Assembly (NCBI GenBank): GCA_018266255.1
Contig: JAFEAT010000009.1
Span: 186,001 to 250,000 of the forward strand
Reading direction: 5' to 3'
DNA from: Cyanobacteria bacterium SZAS-4
GTDB taxonomy: Bacteria > Cyanobacteriota > Vampirovibrionia > Obscuribacterales > Obscuribacteraceae
DNA length: 64,000 bases
The notes below the pieces were generated by a model. That model did no database searches. It saw nothing but the letters and a program-made list of their open reading frames with translations, and was not told where the DNA came from. Both the position numbers and the translations under genes were made by a program. Below are positions 21,671-29,522 of the stretch, one piece after another (within the stretch, counting starts at the first letter, position 1; each line of letters begins with the position of its first letter).

Positions 21671-21861
21671 CGACAGAAATCCTGACTGGTGCCTGAGAAG
21701 TCAACATTATCATGTGGTCCTTGCCTGAGCTATTAAAAGATTTTGACAACCACCTCACGTCGCGCGGAGCCTGCACTGGCGCGATTTCCGCTGTTCGGAA
21801 TGAGCATCTCTTCATCACGGTGCGTGAAGCAAAGATTAGAGCAGGCTCAGATTACACTTGG

Positions 21862-22200
21862 CTATCTGCCCGAAAACTCTTTCATAACTTGCCCATAGCG
21901 CTTGCCTACCGCACCACATACGATATCGCAGAGTTCATAAATGGTGCTGTCACCAATACTGTAAAAAACAAAGAGTCCTTGCCGCCGCTTTTGAACTATT
22001 CCCTGCTCAGCCAAGACAGACAGGTGCTTGCTGACATTTGCTTGACTCATGGATGTCAACTCGCATAGTTCCTGAACGGACTGTTCGCCATTAAATAGGT
22101 TCTGCAAAATCTGCAATCTCGAAGCATCGGAGAGCGCTCTGAACCGGGCTGCCACTATTTCGAGCGCCGCCCTTGTTAATTGCGCCTTTTTTCCTTTCAT
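21862..22200 (-). CDS. ArsR-family transcriptional regulator of the sulfide module
   Basis: A 112-residue winged-helix protein: RFRALSDASRLQILQNLFNGEQSVQELCEL, then the recognition helix MSQANVSKHLSVLAEQGIV and wing KRRQGLFVFYSI. Two cysteines are visible (ELCEL in the helix-turn-helix region and ELCDIVCG near the end), suitable for thiol sensing as in persulfide-responsive ArsR proteins (SqrR/BigR type), but the exact pair is not verified. It diverges from a rhodanese/sulfur operon, the usual context of such sensors. It likely represses both its own and the operon promoter. Confidence 0.9.
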   Translation of the reverse strand: MKGKKAQLTRAALEIVAARFRALSDASRLQILQNLFNGEQSVQELCELTSMSQANVSKHLSVLAEQGIVQKRRQGLFVFYSIGDSTIYELCDIVCGAVGKRYGQVMKEFSGR

Positions 22201-22230
22201 GCCTCTAAACCCCGCTGGGACGTCAATTCA

Positions 22231-22259
22231 AGTATACAACCAGTTGATTAATTCAACAA
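22231..22259 (-). promoter_or_regulatory. Predicted promoter of the ArsR-family gene
   Basis: On the minus strand, TTGTTG (22254-22259) and TATACT (22231-22236) are separated by exactly 17 bp, a good sigma70-type match 31 bases before the ATG. A palindrome overlaps its -35 and spacer. Confidence 0.62.
22243..22257. promoter_or_regulatory. Palindrome GTTGA-TTAAT-TCAAC, candidate ArsR-type operator
   Basis: Perfect 5-bp arms around an AT-rich centre lie over the -35 and spacer of the regulator promoter and the -35 of the opposite promoter. Binding here would block both directions. Confidence 0.6.
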
Positions 22260-22272
22260 TCATTCCTATGGT
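22244..22272 (+). promoter_or_regulatory. Predicted promoter of the sulfur operon
   Basis: TTGATT (22244-22249), a 17-bp spacer and TATGGT (22267-22272). It would start transcription near 22279 inside a second inverted repeat. Confidence 0.45.
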
Positions 22273-22277
22273 TGATT

Positions 22278-22297
22278 CACCATATAACTAAATGGTG
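22278..22297. promoter_or_regulatory. Inverted repeat CACCAT/ATGGTG, second possible operator
   Basis: Perfect 6-bp arms with an 8-base AT-rich centre, located at the expected start of the sulfur-operon transcript. Confidence 0.45.
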
Positions 22298-22332
22298 ATA
22301 CAGTCAACTCTGTACCGGATGAGGATCTAAAA

Positions 22333-22905
22333 ATGTCAGAACAGCCAAATTCGACAATTTGCCCGCAAGTCGCAGCGGTTGATGTAGCCGCTGAGACAGG
22401 CTTGGTGCTCGTTGATGTTCGCAGCCCGATAGAATTCGAAAATGAGCATATTGCGGGCGCAATAAACGTACCGCTTGAAACCCTTGCTTCGCGCTGCGAG
22501 GAAATCTCAAGAAAGGGCCCGCTTGTGGTCATTTGCCGAAGCGGCAAGCGTGCCGAGCAGGGGGCTTATACCCTTATGGGTCGAGGCTTTCAGCCGAAAG
22601 TTTTAGAGGGCGGAATGATTGCCTGGAGAAAAGCTAAATTGCCAGTCAAGGAAGGCAAAAAAAGACTTCCCATCGACCGTCAAATACAGCTAATTGTAGG
22701 TTCTGGTGTGTTGAGTGGCGTATTGCTGGGCGTTTTTGTCAGCCCATGGTTTCTCGTAATACCTGGATTTTTTGGAGCTGGTCTAACTTTTGCCGGATTG
22801 TCTGGAACTTGTGCATTAGGCATTCTTCTGGGGAAAGCCCCCTGGAACAAGCTTGAACTGCCTTCTGTTCGATGCGAAAAAGGCAAATCTAGCTGTTGCT
22901 CTTAA
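22333..22905 (+). CDS. Rhodanese with C-terminal membrane domain (YgaP-like)
   Basis: A 190-residue protein. Residues 15-105 are a rhodanese domain with LVDVRSPIEFENEHIAGAINVP and the active-site loop ICRSGKRAEQG (Cys nucleophile). Two hydrophobic spans follow (about 118-160), the DUF2892 layout seen in YgaP, and the tail ends in several cysteines (CEKGKSSCCS). It would carry sulfane sulfur at the membrane. A GAGG site lies 8 bases before the ATG. It is the first gene of the operon diverging from the ArsR-type regulator; the TauE/SafE exporter gene follows at once. Confidence 0.92.
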   Translation: MSEQPNSTICPQVAAVDVAAETGLVLVDVRSPIEFENEHIAGAINVPLETLASRCEEISRKGPLVVICRSGKRAEQGAYTLMGRGFQPKVLEGGMIAWRKAKLPVKEGKKRLPIDRQIQLIVGSGVLSGVLLGVFVSPWFLVIPGFFGAGLTFAGLSGTCALGILLGKAPWNKLELPSVRCEKGKSSCCS

Positions 22906-22922
22906 TCAGAGGAGATAGTTTC

Positions 22923-23669
22923 ATGCTCGGCAGTACGATTTCTGGACTTGCTACTGGAACGCTTCTAGGACTTCTAGGGGGCGGCGGAAGTATCATCGCA
23001 GTGCCGATCCTGGTTTACGGCCTCGGACTTGAGGCGAAAGCTGCCATTGGTACGAGTCTCATTATCGTCGGTCTGGCCAGCCTGCTTGCCGCCTGGACTC
23101 ATTACAGAAAGCATGCTGTGGTTGTCTCAACGGCGATTATATTCGGTGCAACAGGCGGAATCGGCAGCTTCGCTGGGTCTAGATTGGCACAACTTATTCC
23201 TGATTCCGTTCAATTGATTCTATTTGCGGTAGTGATGGCTTTCGTTGCCCAGCTGATGCTGAGGCACAAGCATTCTTCCATTCCGGCAGACGGTGATGAG
23301 GTAAAAACTGCACTGCCCGTGGTGCTATTAGCCGGTCTTGGCGCAGGCTTGCTCACAGGCTTAATTGGTGTAGGTGGCGGTTTTATCATCGTTCCGGCAC
23401 TCACCATCTTGTTGAGAATGCCTCTTAGAAAAGCTATAGGCACCTCACTTTTGGTAATCGGGATGAACAGCATGATTGGTGCAATTTCCTACGCTTCCAG
23501 GTTGAGTTTAAACCTTTCAATTCTGCCGTTTGCCGTTGCTACGCTAGCAGCAGCACCGTTAGCCGGGGGTCTTGCTCATTACGTTCCGCAAGAAAAACTC
23601 AAACTCAGTTTCTCAATTTCCCTTCTTGTCTTGTCGGCGTGGATGCTGGCAAAACAAGTTTTCCACTAA
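22923..23669 (+). CDS. TauE/SafE-family sulfite/anion exporter
   Basis: About 248 residues, mostly hydrophobic, eight predicted spans, with the duplicated family motif GLLGGGGSIIAVPILVYGLG in the first half and GLIGVGGGFIIVPALTILL in the second. Family members export sulfite, thiosulfate-derived anions or sulfonates. The ATG at 22923 has AGGAG 8 bases upstream, better than a TTG/ATG-like start at 22896 inside the rhodanese gene. In this operon it would remove sulfite formed by persulfide oxidation. Confidence 0.92.
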   Translation: MLGSTISGLATGTLLGLLGGGGSIIAVPILVYGLGLEAKAAIGTSLIIVGLASLLAAWTHYRKHAVVVSTAIIFGATGGIGSFAGSRLAQLIPDSVQLILFAVVMAFVAQLMLRHKHSSIPADGDEVKTALPVVLLAGLGAGLLTGLIGVGGGFIIVPALTILLRMPLRKAIGTSLLVIGMNSMIGAISYASRLSLNLSILPFAVATLAAAPLAGGLAHYVPQEKLKLSFSISLLVLSAWMLAKQVFH

Positions 23670-23684
23670 TCGATGGAGATCAAC

Positions 23685-25094
23685 ATGTTTCTCAAACAGT
23701 TTTATCTTGGATGCCTGGCACATGGCTCCTATCTGATCGGGTCAGGAGTTGAAGCAGCCGTCATCGATCCGCAACGCGATGTCGATCAATATATCGAAGT
23801 AGCAAACAAAGAAGGATTTTCCATTAAGTACATCATTGAGACTCACCTTCATGCCGATTTTGTCAGCGGACACAAGGAACTGGCAGAAAAAACTGGAGCC
23901 GCTATTGTCTTTGGCGCTAAAGCTGTAGCTGAATTTCCGCATATCGCCGCTAAAGACGGAGACATTTTGAAGATCGGGACTATCAATCTCTCCATTCTCG
24001 AAACGCCGGGGCACACACCCGAAAGCATTTGCATCTTGGCGAATGATACCGCAGAGAAGAATCCAGCCAAGTTATTTTCGGGAGATACACTTTTCATCGG
24101 TGACGTTGGTCGCCCCGACCTTGTTGGCAGCAAAGGTTTCAGCGCCAGTGAGATGGCCGGTTTGATGTATGACAGCTTGCACGAAAAAATTCTCAAGCTC
24201 CCTGATGAAGTCGAGGTGTTTCCAGCGCACGGCGCAGGATCGCTCTGTGGTAAGCATTTGTCGAACGAACGATCATCCACCATTGGAAGCGAAAAGCAGT
24301 TCAATTACGCCTTGAAACCTACGACGAAGGAGGCGTTTATCGCGTTGTTGACGAGCGACCAACCGGAAGTGCCAGCGTACTTCCTCAAGGATGTAGAAAT
24401 CAACCGACAGGGTGCTTCGTCTTTGAACAATCTTCCTTGCCCACAGCCATTAGCCCCTGCAGAGGTTACTAAGGAATTGCAACAGGGCGCTACTATCCTC
24501 GATATTCGCAATGCCACCGACTATGCAAGTGGCCACGTCAAAGGTTCGCTGAACATCGGACTGGGAGGACAGTTCGCATCGTGGGCAGGTACATTGATTG
24601 AATTAGGTACGCCGATTGTACTTCTTGCAAACGACGTAGAGCAGGTCGATGAAGCTGTAATGAGGCTTGCCAGGATCGGCATCGAGACTGTAGTTGGATA
24701 CGTCGAGAGCACTCGAGGCAGTTCAAATATTGCAGGTCTCGACATAGAACATTCAAGCGTAATTTCAGTCGACGAACTAAAGCGTGCGATTGAAGCGAAC
24801 GAAGACTTGTTGGTCCTCGACGTGAGGAGAGCTGGCGAATATGAGGCTGGACACATTCCCAAAGCAATAAACATTCCGTTGGCAGAGCTGCCTGTAAGAA
24901 TGGCTGAAATAGCAGGAAACTCTCCACTGGCGATAGTATGCGCAAGTGGATACCGATCATCGATTGCAAAAAGCCTGCTTGACAGAGGAAACGTCAGTTA
25001 TTCAATGAACGTTCTTGGCGGAACATCCGCCTGGAATGACGCAGGTTATGGAGTTCAGAAGACGAAAGCCACTACAGCTAAGACAAGCGGTTGA
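23685..25094 (+). CDS. Persulfide dioxygenase-like beta-lactamase fold fused to two rhodanese domains
   Basis: About 469 residues. The N-terminal metallo-beta-lactamase domain has THLHADFVSGH (His54, His56, Asp58), ETPGHTPES and GDTLFIGDVGRPDL, as in ETHE1/CstB-type persulfide dioxygenases. A first rhodanese-like domain (about 255-345) lacks the active Cys; its loop reads VLLANDVEQVD. The second (about 365-462) is intact, with IVCASGYRSSIA. This is the layout of CstB and BLH proteins, which oxidise persulfide to sulfite and transfer the sulfane sulfur. The ATG at 23685 has GGAG 6 bases upstream. Confidence 0.93.
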   Translation: MFLKQFYLGCLAHGSYLIGSGVEAAVIDPQRDVDQYIEVANKEGFSIKYIIETHLHADFVSGHKELAEKTGAAIVFGAKAVAEFPHIAAKDGDILKIGTINLSILETPGHTPESICILANDTAEKNPAKLFSGDTLFIGDVGRPDLVGSKGFSASEMAGLMYDSLHEKILKLPDEVEVFPAHGAGSLCGKHLSNERSSTIGSEKQFNYALKPTTKEAFIALLTSDQPEVPAYFLKDVEINRQGASSLNNLPCPQPLAPAEVTKELQQGATILDIRNATDYASGHVKGSLNIGLGGQFASWAGTLIELGTPIVLLANDVEQVDEAVMRLARIGIETVVGYVESTRGSSNIAGLDIEHSSVISVDELKRAIEANEDLLVLDVRRAGEYEAGHIPKAINIPLAELPVRMAEIAGNSPLAIVCASGYRSSIAKSLLDRGNVSYSMNVLGGTSAWNDAGYGVQKTKATTAKTSG

Positions 25095-25096
25095 GT

Positions 25097-26188
25097 ATGA
25101 ACATGAGTGGACGAGGGACAAATGCAACTATCATAATCTGGGAGACGCTACTGTTGCTGCTGGTGACGCCAAGCTTCGCTGATGCGGCTTTGTCACAACA
25201 GTGCCAGATAAACGCTTCTAGCGCCGCACACGTTGGCGCGCAGTGCACAGAAGATCCCTCATGCGTTATTGTCGGCGATACACACATGCTGGAGTGGAAG
25301 AGCCCGGAGCCAGCAAAAATCATTGTGGTGTGCCTGCACGGGTTGGGTTTGTGCGCGAAGGCATACAAGCCTTTAGCGAAGGAGCTATCTGCCGCTGGCA
25401 TTGGTGGTTTCGGCGTGAACGTGCGAGGGTTTGGTCCAGACAGAGACAAACCCGATCGCGGAAAATTGAATTGCGCGGAAACTGTGCGTGATGTAAGCAA
25501 ATTGCTTGCCAATATCCGTCACGAGTACCCTGATTACAAGGTCTTTCTCATTGGAGAATCAATGGGCGGAGCGCTCGCCATAAGAATCGCTGCAGAAGAC
25601 CCAGAACTAGTAAATGGTATCGTATGTAGTGCTCCAGCCTGGAAACTACTAAAGAAGCGCAGAACTACTGTGAAAGGCATCTTTGAGTTGATCTTGTTTC
25701 CAGGAAGTTACCCAGGTCCTGCCGGGCGGGGCATAATGCATCAGGCAACATCTGACCCGGAACTTACCCAACATTGGATGACCGATTCATCTCACAAGCT
25801 CAAATTGACTCTTAAAGAAGCGACTACTTTCTTGAACTTCATCTCGAAAACAGAATCTTATGCCAAACAGCTAACAACGCCAGTCTTGGTTGTTCAAGGT
25901 CTTGACGATCGTTTGGTTTCTCCTAAAGCAGTTGCCACACTTGTCAGAGAAATCCCTTCGAATAACAAAACCTTCCTCATTGATGGTAAGGGCGAGCACC
26001 TTGTTCTTGAAGAGGGAAGATTTTCGCGCCCGGTCGTTGAAAAACTGATTAGTTGGTTGAAGATGGATACCCAATCCGGAAGAACAGTGACCGAAGCTCT
26101 GAATGATCAGGAGCTTTCGTCACGCGAAAAGCGGCGCTTGCAAACATTGCGGCGACTAGCCCAGGAGAAACGTCAAAGAAAATTTTGA
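25097..26188 (+). CDS. Alpha/beta-hydrolase with signal peptide (monoacylglycerol-lipase-like)
   Basis: About 363 residues. An N-terminal hydrophobic stretch ending near SFADAA suggests export. The core has VVCLHGLGLCAKAY (oxyanion loop), LIGESMGGALAIRIA (nucleophile Ser), VQGLDDRLVSPKAV (Asp) and GEHLVLEEG (His), a complete triad typical of lysophospholipase/monoacylglycerol-lipase relatives. The tail is Arg/Lys-rich. The gene starts 2 bp after the sulfur operon stop, so it is co-transcribed although its enzymatic link to sulfur metabolism is not obvious. Confidence 0.88.
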   Translation: MNMSGRGTNATIIIWETLLLLLVTPSFADAALSQQCQINASSAAHVGAQCTEDPSCVIVGDTHMLEWKSPEPAKIIVVCLHGLGLCAKAYKPLAKELSAAGIGGFGVNVRGFGPDRDKPDRGKLNCAETVRDVSKLLANIRHEYPDYKVFLIGESMGGALAIRIAAEDPELVNGIVCSAPAWKLLKKRRTTVKGIFELILFPGSYPGPAGRGIMHQATSDPELTQHWMTDSSHKLKLTLKEATTFLNFISKTESYAKQLTTPVLVVQGLDDRLVSPKAVATLVREIPSNNKTFLIDGKGEHLVLEEGRFSRPVVEKLISWLKMDTQSGRTVTEALNDQELSSREKRRLQTLRRLAQEKRQRKF

Positions 26189-26198
26189 GCTGATGAGA

Positions 26199-26450
26199 CT
26201 ATTGGCTCTTATCTGCTTCCAACAATCGCGCCTCGAATGGCTCTGTGGTTAAGCCGCTGGCAGTTCGTTTGAGAATTTCGATCTTCTGTTCGGCCCCCTT
26301 TAAGAAGGTCTCGCAGTCGCAACTGAGCTTCATGCCTCGGTCGAACAGTTCGAGTGCCCTTTCCAGCTTCACATCGCCATCTAGCTCAGAGACGACCTTT
26401 TCTAGCTCAGAGAGCGTAGCTTCAAAATCTAAAGATAGAGACTGTGACAT
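26199..26450 (-). CDS. xseB: Exodeoxyribonuclease VII small subunit
   Basis: About 83 residues from the ATG at 26450, which has a GGAGG site 4 bases upstream; a longer frame reaches 26504. The sequence FEATLSELEKVVSELDGDVKLERALELFDRGMKL is the conserved XseB helical hairpin that binds the large subunit. It follows xseA by 54 bp on the same strand. The stop converges on the hydrolase gene 10 bp away. Confidence 0.93.
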   Translation of the reverse strand: MSQSLSLDFEATLSELEKVVSELDGDVKLERALELFDRGMKLSCDCETFLKGAEQKIEILKRTASGLTTEPFEARLLEADKSQ

Positions 26451-26504
26451 TTTTCCTCCAACAACAACTGGCATTCTAGCGCCATCACTAAACTTTTCAA
26501 GCAA

Positions 26505-27731
26505 CTAGCGCTCTTCGTGAACCTCTTCAACCCGCAACTTGAGCCTTCCCTGCGCCAAGATACCTTCAATAATGTCTCCAGCTTGCACGTCATCATAAGT
26601 GCGCACAATCTGCCCATCGACTTTGCGCAAGATTGAAAAACCTCTCGACAAAACGTTTTGAGGACCAAGAACACTCAACTTCTCATGATTTTGACGCCAC
26701 TTGTATTGAGCAGTGTTCAAGGCGTGAGCCATTCTGTGATTCATTCGATCACGGTAACTTAGCACCTTCAGCTGCTTGCGCTTCAATCGCTCGTGGTAGC
26801 GAAGTAGTCCATTCATCGGATCGACGCGTGTAAGTTTGTGGCGAGCTCTTGCAACTCGATCTTCCATGCGATGAAGTAGTCGCTTTTCTAAACCCTGCCA
26901 GCGGTCCAAAAGTTCTGCACTGCCTCGTGCAACTAGCTCGGCTGCTGCAGTTGGAGTGGGAGCACGCAGGTCGGCAACCAAATCGCAGATCGTGATATCA
27001 GTTTCGTGACCGACCCCCGAGATGACAGGAACGGAACATTGACTCACCGCCCGTGCCACTATCTCAGTGTTGAACGACCACAAATCTTCAATCGAACCGC
27101 CGCCTCTGGCCACGAGAATGACGTCTACGCCTGGGATTTTTTGCAACGCCTTGATTGCATACACAACATCTTCGGCACTGCCTTCGCCCTGCACCTTCGC
27201 CGGTGCAATGACAACGTTGACTAACTTATTGCGCCGAGCCAAGGCGCTCAAGATGTCCCGCAATGCGGCTCCAGCCGTGCTTGTTACCACACCGATGCGG
27301 CGCGGCAAAATTGGAATTGGTCGCTTGCGTTCCGGAGCAAGCAAGCCTTCCTTGTTCAACTTTTCCTTCAACTGCTCAAAGGCAAGCTGCCATTCACCAA
27401 TGCCCACTGGTTCTATAGAAGACGCCACCAGCTGGTAAGCACCACGCGGCGGATATACATTCAACTTGCCGCGCAGCACAACTTGCATGCCGTCTTCTAA
27501 TTTAAAACGCAAACCGGTGTTGTTTATCTTGAAGCAGACACAAGGCAACGTGGCGTCTTTATCTTTCAACGAAAAGTACCAATGCCCATTGTTGTATAAC
27601 TTCGCGTTGCTAACCTCGCCCACGACCGTCACGTTTTCAAATACTTCCTCCAGCACTTCCCGAATCTGCGCCGTCAATTGCGAGACCGTGAGAACTGGAT
27701 GTAGTGGGCTAGTGGTCTTCGGACTGTGCAC
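26505..27731 (-). CDS. xseA: Exodeoxyribonuclease VII large subunit
   Basis: About 408 residues. An N-terminal OB-fold DNA-binding domain (VTVVGEVSNAKLYNNGHWYFSLKDKDA) is followed by the catalytic core with RIGVVTSTAGAALRDIL, VARGGGSIEDLWSFNTEIVARAV and ISGVGHETDITICDLVADLRAPTPTAAAE, then coiled coils and a C-terminal YDDVQAGDIIEG. It makes short oligonucleotides from single-stranded DNA in repair. The start is taken as GTG 27731 with an AAAGGA site 6 bases upstream; a TTG at 27755 is the longer alternative. Confidence 0.93.
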   Translation of the reverse strand: MHSPKTTSPLHPVLTVSQLTAQIREVLEEVFENVTVVGEVSNAKLYNNGHWYFSLKDKDATLPCVCFKINNTGLRFKLEDGMQVVLRGKLNVYPPRGAYQLVASSIEPVGIGEWQLAFEQLKEKLNKEGLLAPERKRPIPILPRRIGVVTSTAGAALRDILSALARRNKLVNVVIAPAKVQGEGSAEDVVYAIKALQKIPGVDVILVARGGGSIEDLWSFNTEIVARAVSQCSVPVISGVGHETDITICDLVADLRAPTPTAAAELVARGSAELLDRWQGLEKRLLHRMEDRVARARHKLTRVDPMNGLLRYHERLKRKQLKVLSYRDRMNHRMAHALNTAQYKWRQNHEKLSVLGPQNVLSRGFSILRKVDGQIVRTYDDVQAGDIIEGILAQGRLKLRVEEVHEER

Positions 27732-28036
27732 AACGGATCCTTTGATTGTTGCCAATCATGGGTATGTGGAGATAGTGCCTTCTGCACGACCCAATTATCG
27801 CGCATCAGGATTGGAATTCCATCGCCGCTGAGATTAGGCGTTTTCCAGCTTCATCATTTAGTGGTGACATTTAGATATACGTTCAATCGAAGCAAAAAGT
27901 TCAAATGGCACCAAAACATTATTTTCGACGCGAACTTATTCCTTATATGTAATTCGTGAGTTTCGTCCGATTCGCTATCTATTTATAGTCCGCGGGACAC
28001 GTTTAATCTAGCGGCTGATAAACCATACATACAACC

Positions 28037-28105
28037 GATCGCTATCTCAGGCGGATCGATCATCTATGTTGATCTGCTCCAGATCGGTCGATCTTTGGAT
28101 CGATC
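28037..28105. repeat. Cluster of eight GATC sites with three palindromes
   Basis: Eight GATC tetranucleotides occur in 69 bp. They include GATCGATC twice (28054-28061, 28098-28105) and AGATCGGTCGATCT (28081-28094). Confidence 0.8.
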
Positions 28106-28208
28106 TTGATATCTCTGAAACGCGGCTGTCAACCGGGTTTCGCTTGTTTTGGACGGGGAACTATATGAGTACGGAGATGTCTTTTTAACTATGAAATTGA
28201 AGTTTCAT

Positions 28209-28237
28209 TTGACGATATATCCGGTATGGCATATATT
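28209..28237 (+). promoter_or_regulatory. Strong sigma70-type promoter for the Cas4/AddB-like gene
   Basis: TTGACG (28209-28214), 17-bp spacer, TATATT (28232-28237). It lies between an inverted repeat upstream and overlapping direct repeats, about 41 bases before the ATG. Confidence 0.65.
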
Positions 28238-28278
28238 GGTATGACATACAAACGTAAGGTACTCGAAGGGGGTGCGTG

Positions 28279-29085
28279 ATGCACAGAACTCTATTTACAC
28301 CAGCCATGATTGAAACTTTCCGCTCATGCAAAAAGGCATACGAGTTAGCGTCTATCAAATTTACCAACGGCGGTGCACCCGTTCGAGCCAGTGTTATTTG
28401 CAAGAAGTTTATCTTGCGAGCGTTGGCTGAGATCAACCGAGGCAAGCTCGATTCGGTCAATCAAGTTCAGAAATACATGGGTCAAAACTGGCCTGTAGAA
28501 AAACTGGAAGACCAGATCGGCGAGAAAGAGAAAGCCACCAGAGCATTTCTGTTTGCATACAAGTCGTTGATCAAATACGCAAACAAGCCATACAAGCCAC
28601 GCAATGCAGAAGTAGCCGCTGTAGCACTGAAAGTACGTGCACGCATCGCCACTGTCAGAGTGTACGTCGAAGACACATTAGATATGGTGCTCTGGCATGA
28701 AGACGAAAAGCGTCTCGAAATTGTCGACTTCCAACTTCAGCCCCTGAAGCCATTCGATCCAGCCTGGCCATCATCCTCGGTGCTCGTCAAATACTACCTT
28801 GCGGAAAAATTGAAATCACGTTGGGCTTTCGAAAAACTGACTCTCACAACCTACCGCGTTGGCACACAAGACTTCCAACCTATCAGCATCAATGTAGAAG
28901 AATCAATTTATAAACTTCATTGGGCAGAACTGGTTAAGACCTTAGATGAAATGAAAGACGAAAAGTCAGACACGAAAACATGTGCGCTGCACGCCAAAGG
29001 CTCCTGCCAGTACTGCAATAATCTGGTTTCAGAGCCGCTCAAAGGCAATGATGACGTTAGTGCCAACTTTCGCCTGAGTGCGTAA
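28279..29085 (+). CDS. PD-(D/E)XK-like protein with Cas4/AddB-type cysteine set
   Basis: About 268 residues. The N-terminal LFTPAMIETFRSCKKAYEL matches the S-x-x-x-x-F-x-x-C-x-x-x-Y opening of RecB/AddB/Cas4 nucleases. A C-terminal CALHAKGSCQYCNNL gives three more cysteines, together a possible four-Cys iron-sulfur cluster. The expected core D-x-K motif is changed: LEIVDFQLQPLKP has Asp but Gln where Lys is usual, so nuclease activity is doubtful. The ATG at 28279 follows a GAAGGGGG ribosome site, and a good promoter lies upstream. No Cas genes or AddA are nearby. It could be an inactive DNA-binding relative. Confidence 0.75.
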   Translation: MHRTLFTPAMIETFRSCKKAYELASIKFTNGGAPVRASVICKKFILRALAEINRGKLDSVNQVQKYMGQNWPVEKLEDQIGEKEKATRAFLFAYKSLIKYANKPYKPRNAEVAAVALKVRARIATVRVYVEDTLDMVLWHEDEKRLEIVDFQLQPLKPFDPAWPSSSVLVKYYLAEKLKSRWAFEKLTLTTYRVGTQDFQPISINVEESIYKLHWAELVKTLDEMKDEKSDTKTCALHAKGSCQYCNNLVSEPLKGNDDVSANFRLSA

Positions 29086-29522
29086 TCAATTTGCTCGCGG
29101 AGATATCCACGAGACATACAAGCATCGCACCAAATATGGTGCAGCAATCCATTAGAACCCGCGGCGACGATTTCCCGAACCACCACACCACACCAACGTC
29201 GCCGCGCCCAGGAACGAGTTACCATAGAAAGCAGGATATTTTGATCTCACCAGAAACTTTTCGCCAGAGTGCTGAGCGATATGGTTGGTCTGCTTCAGTT
29301 TGGCTAAGCAAGCACCTGAATGGCAGAACTCCGGCGTTAATGGCAAAACCTGTAACTGTCCCAAGACGCCTCAATGAACGACGTCTAAACGAACGCTTAA
29401 ATAACCGTCTAAGCGATCGGCGTACTCTCCAATCTTGTTAATTTTGAGCTTGCCAACGGCTGCGGCTTAATTACCGGTGTTTCGTTTCGCATACTATATA
29501 TGTGACGAACTGAGGAGCAGCT
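29086..29522. other. 437-bp gap before hutI, no convincing gene
   Basis: It holds a perfect hairpin GCACCA-AATA-TGGTGC (29127-29142) just after the upstream gene, probably its transcript end, and short repeats of CGTCTAA/CGCTTAA type near 29380-29420. A 116-codon open frame there is Arg/Leu-repetitive with no start signal and is not accepted as a gene. Confidence 0.6.
29471..29499 (+). promoter_or_regulatory. Candidate hutI promoter
   Basis: TTACCG, 17-bp spacer, CTATAT, ending 23 bases before the ATG, which itself has GAGGAG 5 bases upstream. Confidence 0.4.

Larger units (their letters stand above)
27732..28278. other. 547-bp intergenic region with GATC-dense patch and promoter
   Basis: No credible gene was found. 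It contains eight GATC sites at 28037-28105, an inverted repeat ATGAAA/TTTCAT at 28191-28208, an imperfect 11-bp direct repeat (GGTATGgCATA and GGTATGaCATA, 15 bp apart, 28223-28248) and a strong promoter match just before the next gene. Confidence 0.7.

Noticed and set aside
28276-29085. CRISPR-Cas association of the Cas4-like gene
   Set aside because: No repeat-spacer array or other cas gene is visible in the window.
29091-29441. 116-codon frame with RLNER-type repeats
   Set aside because: It has a TTG start, no ribosome site, Arg-rich repetitive content and no recognisable family.
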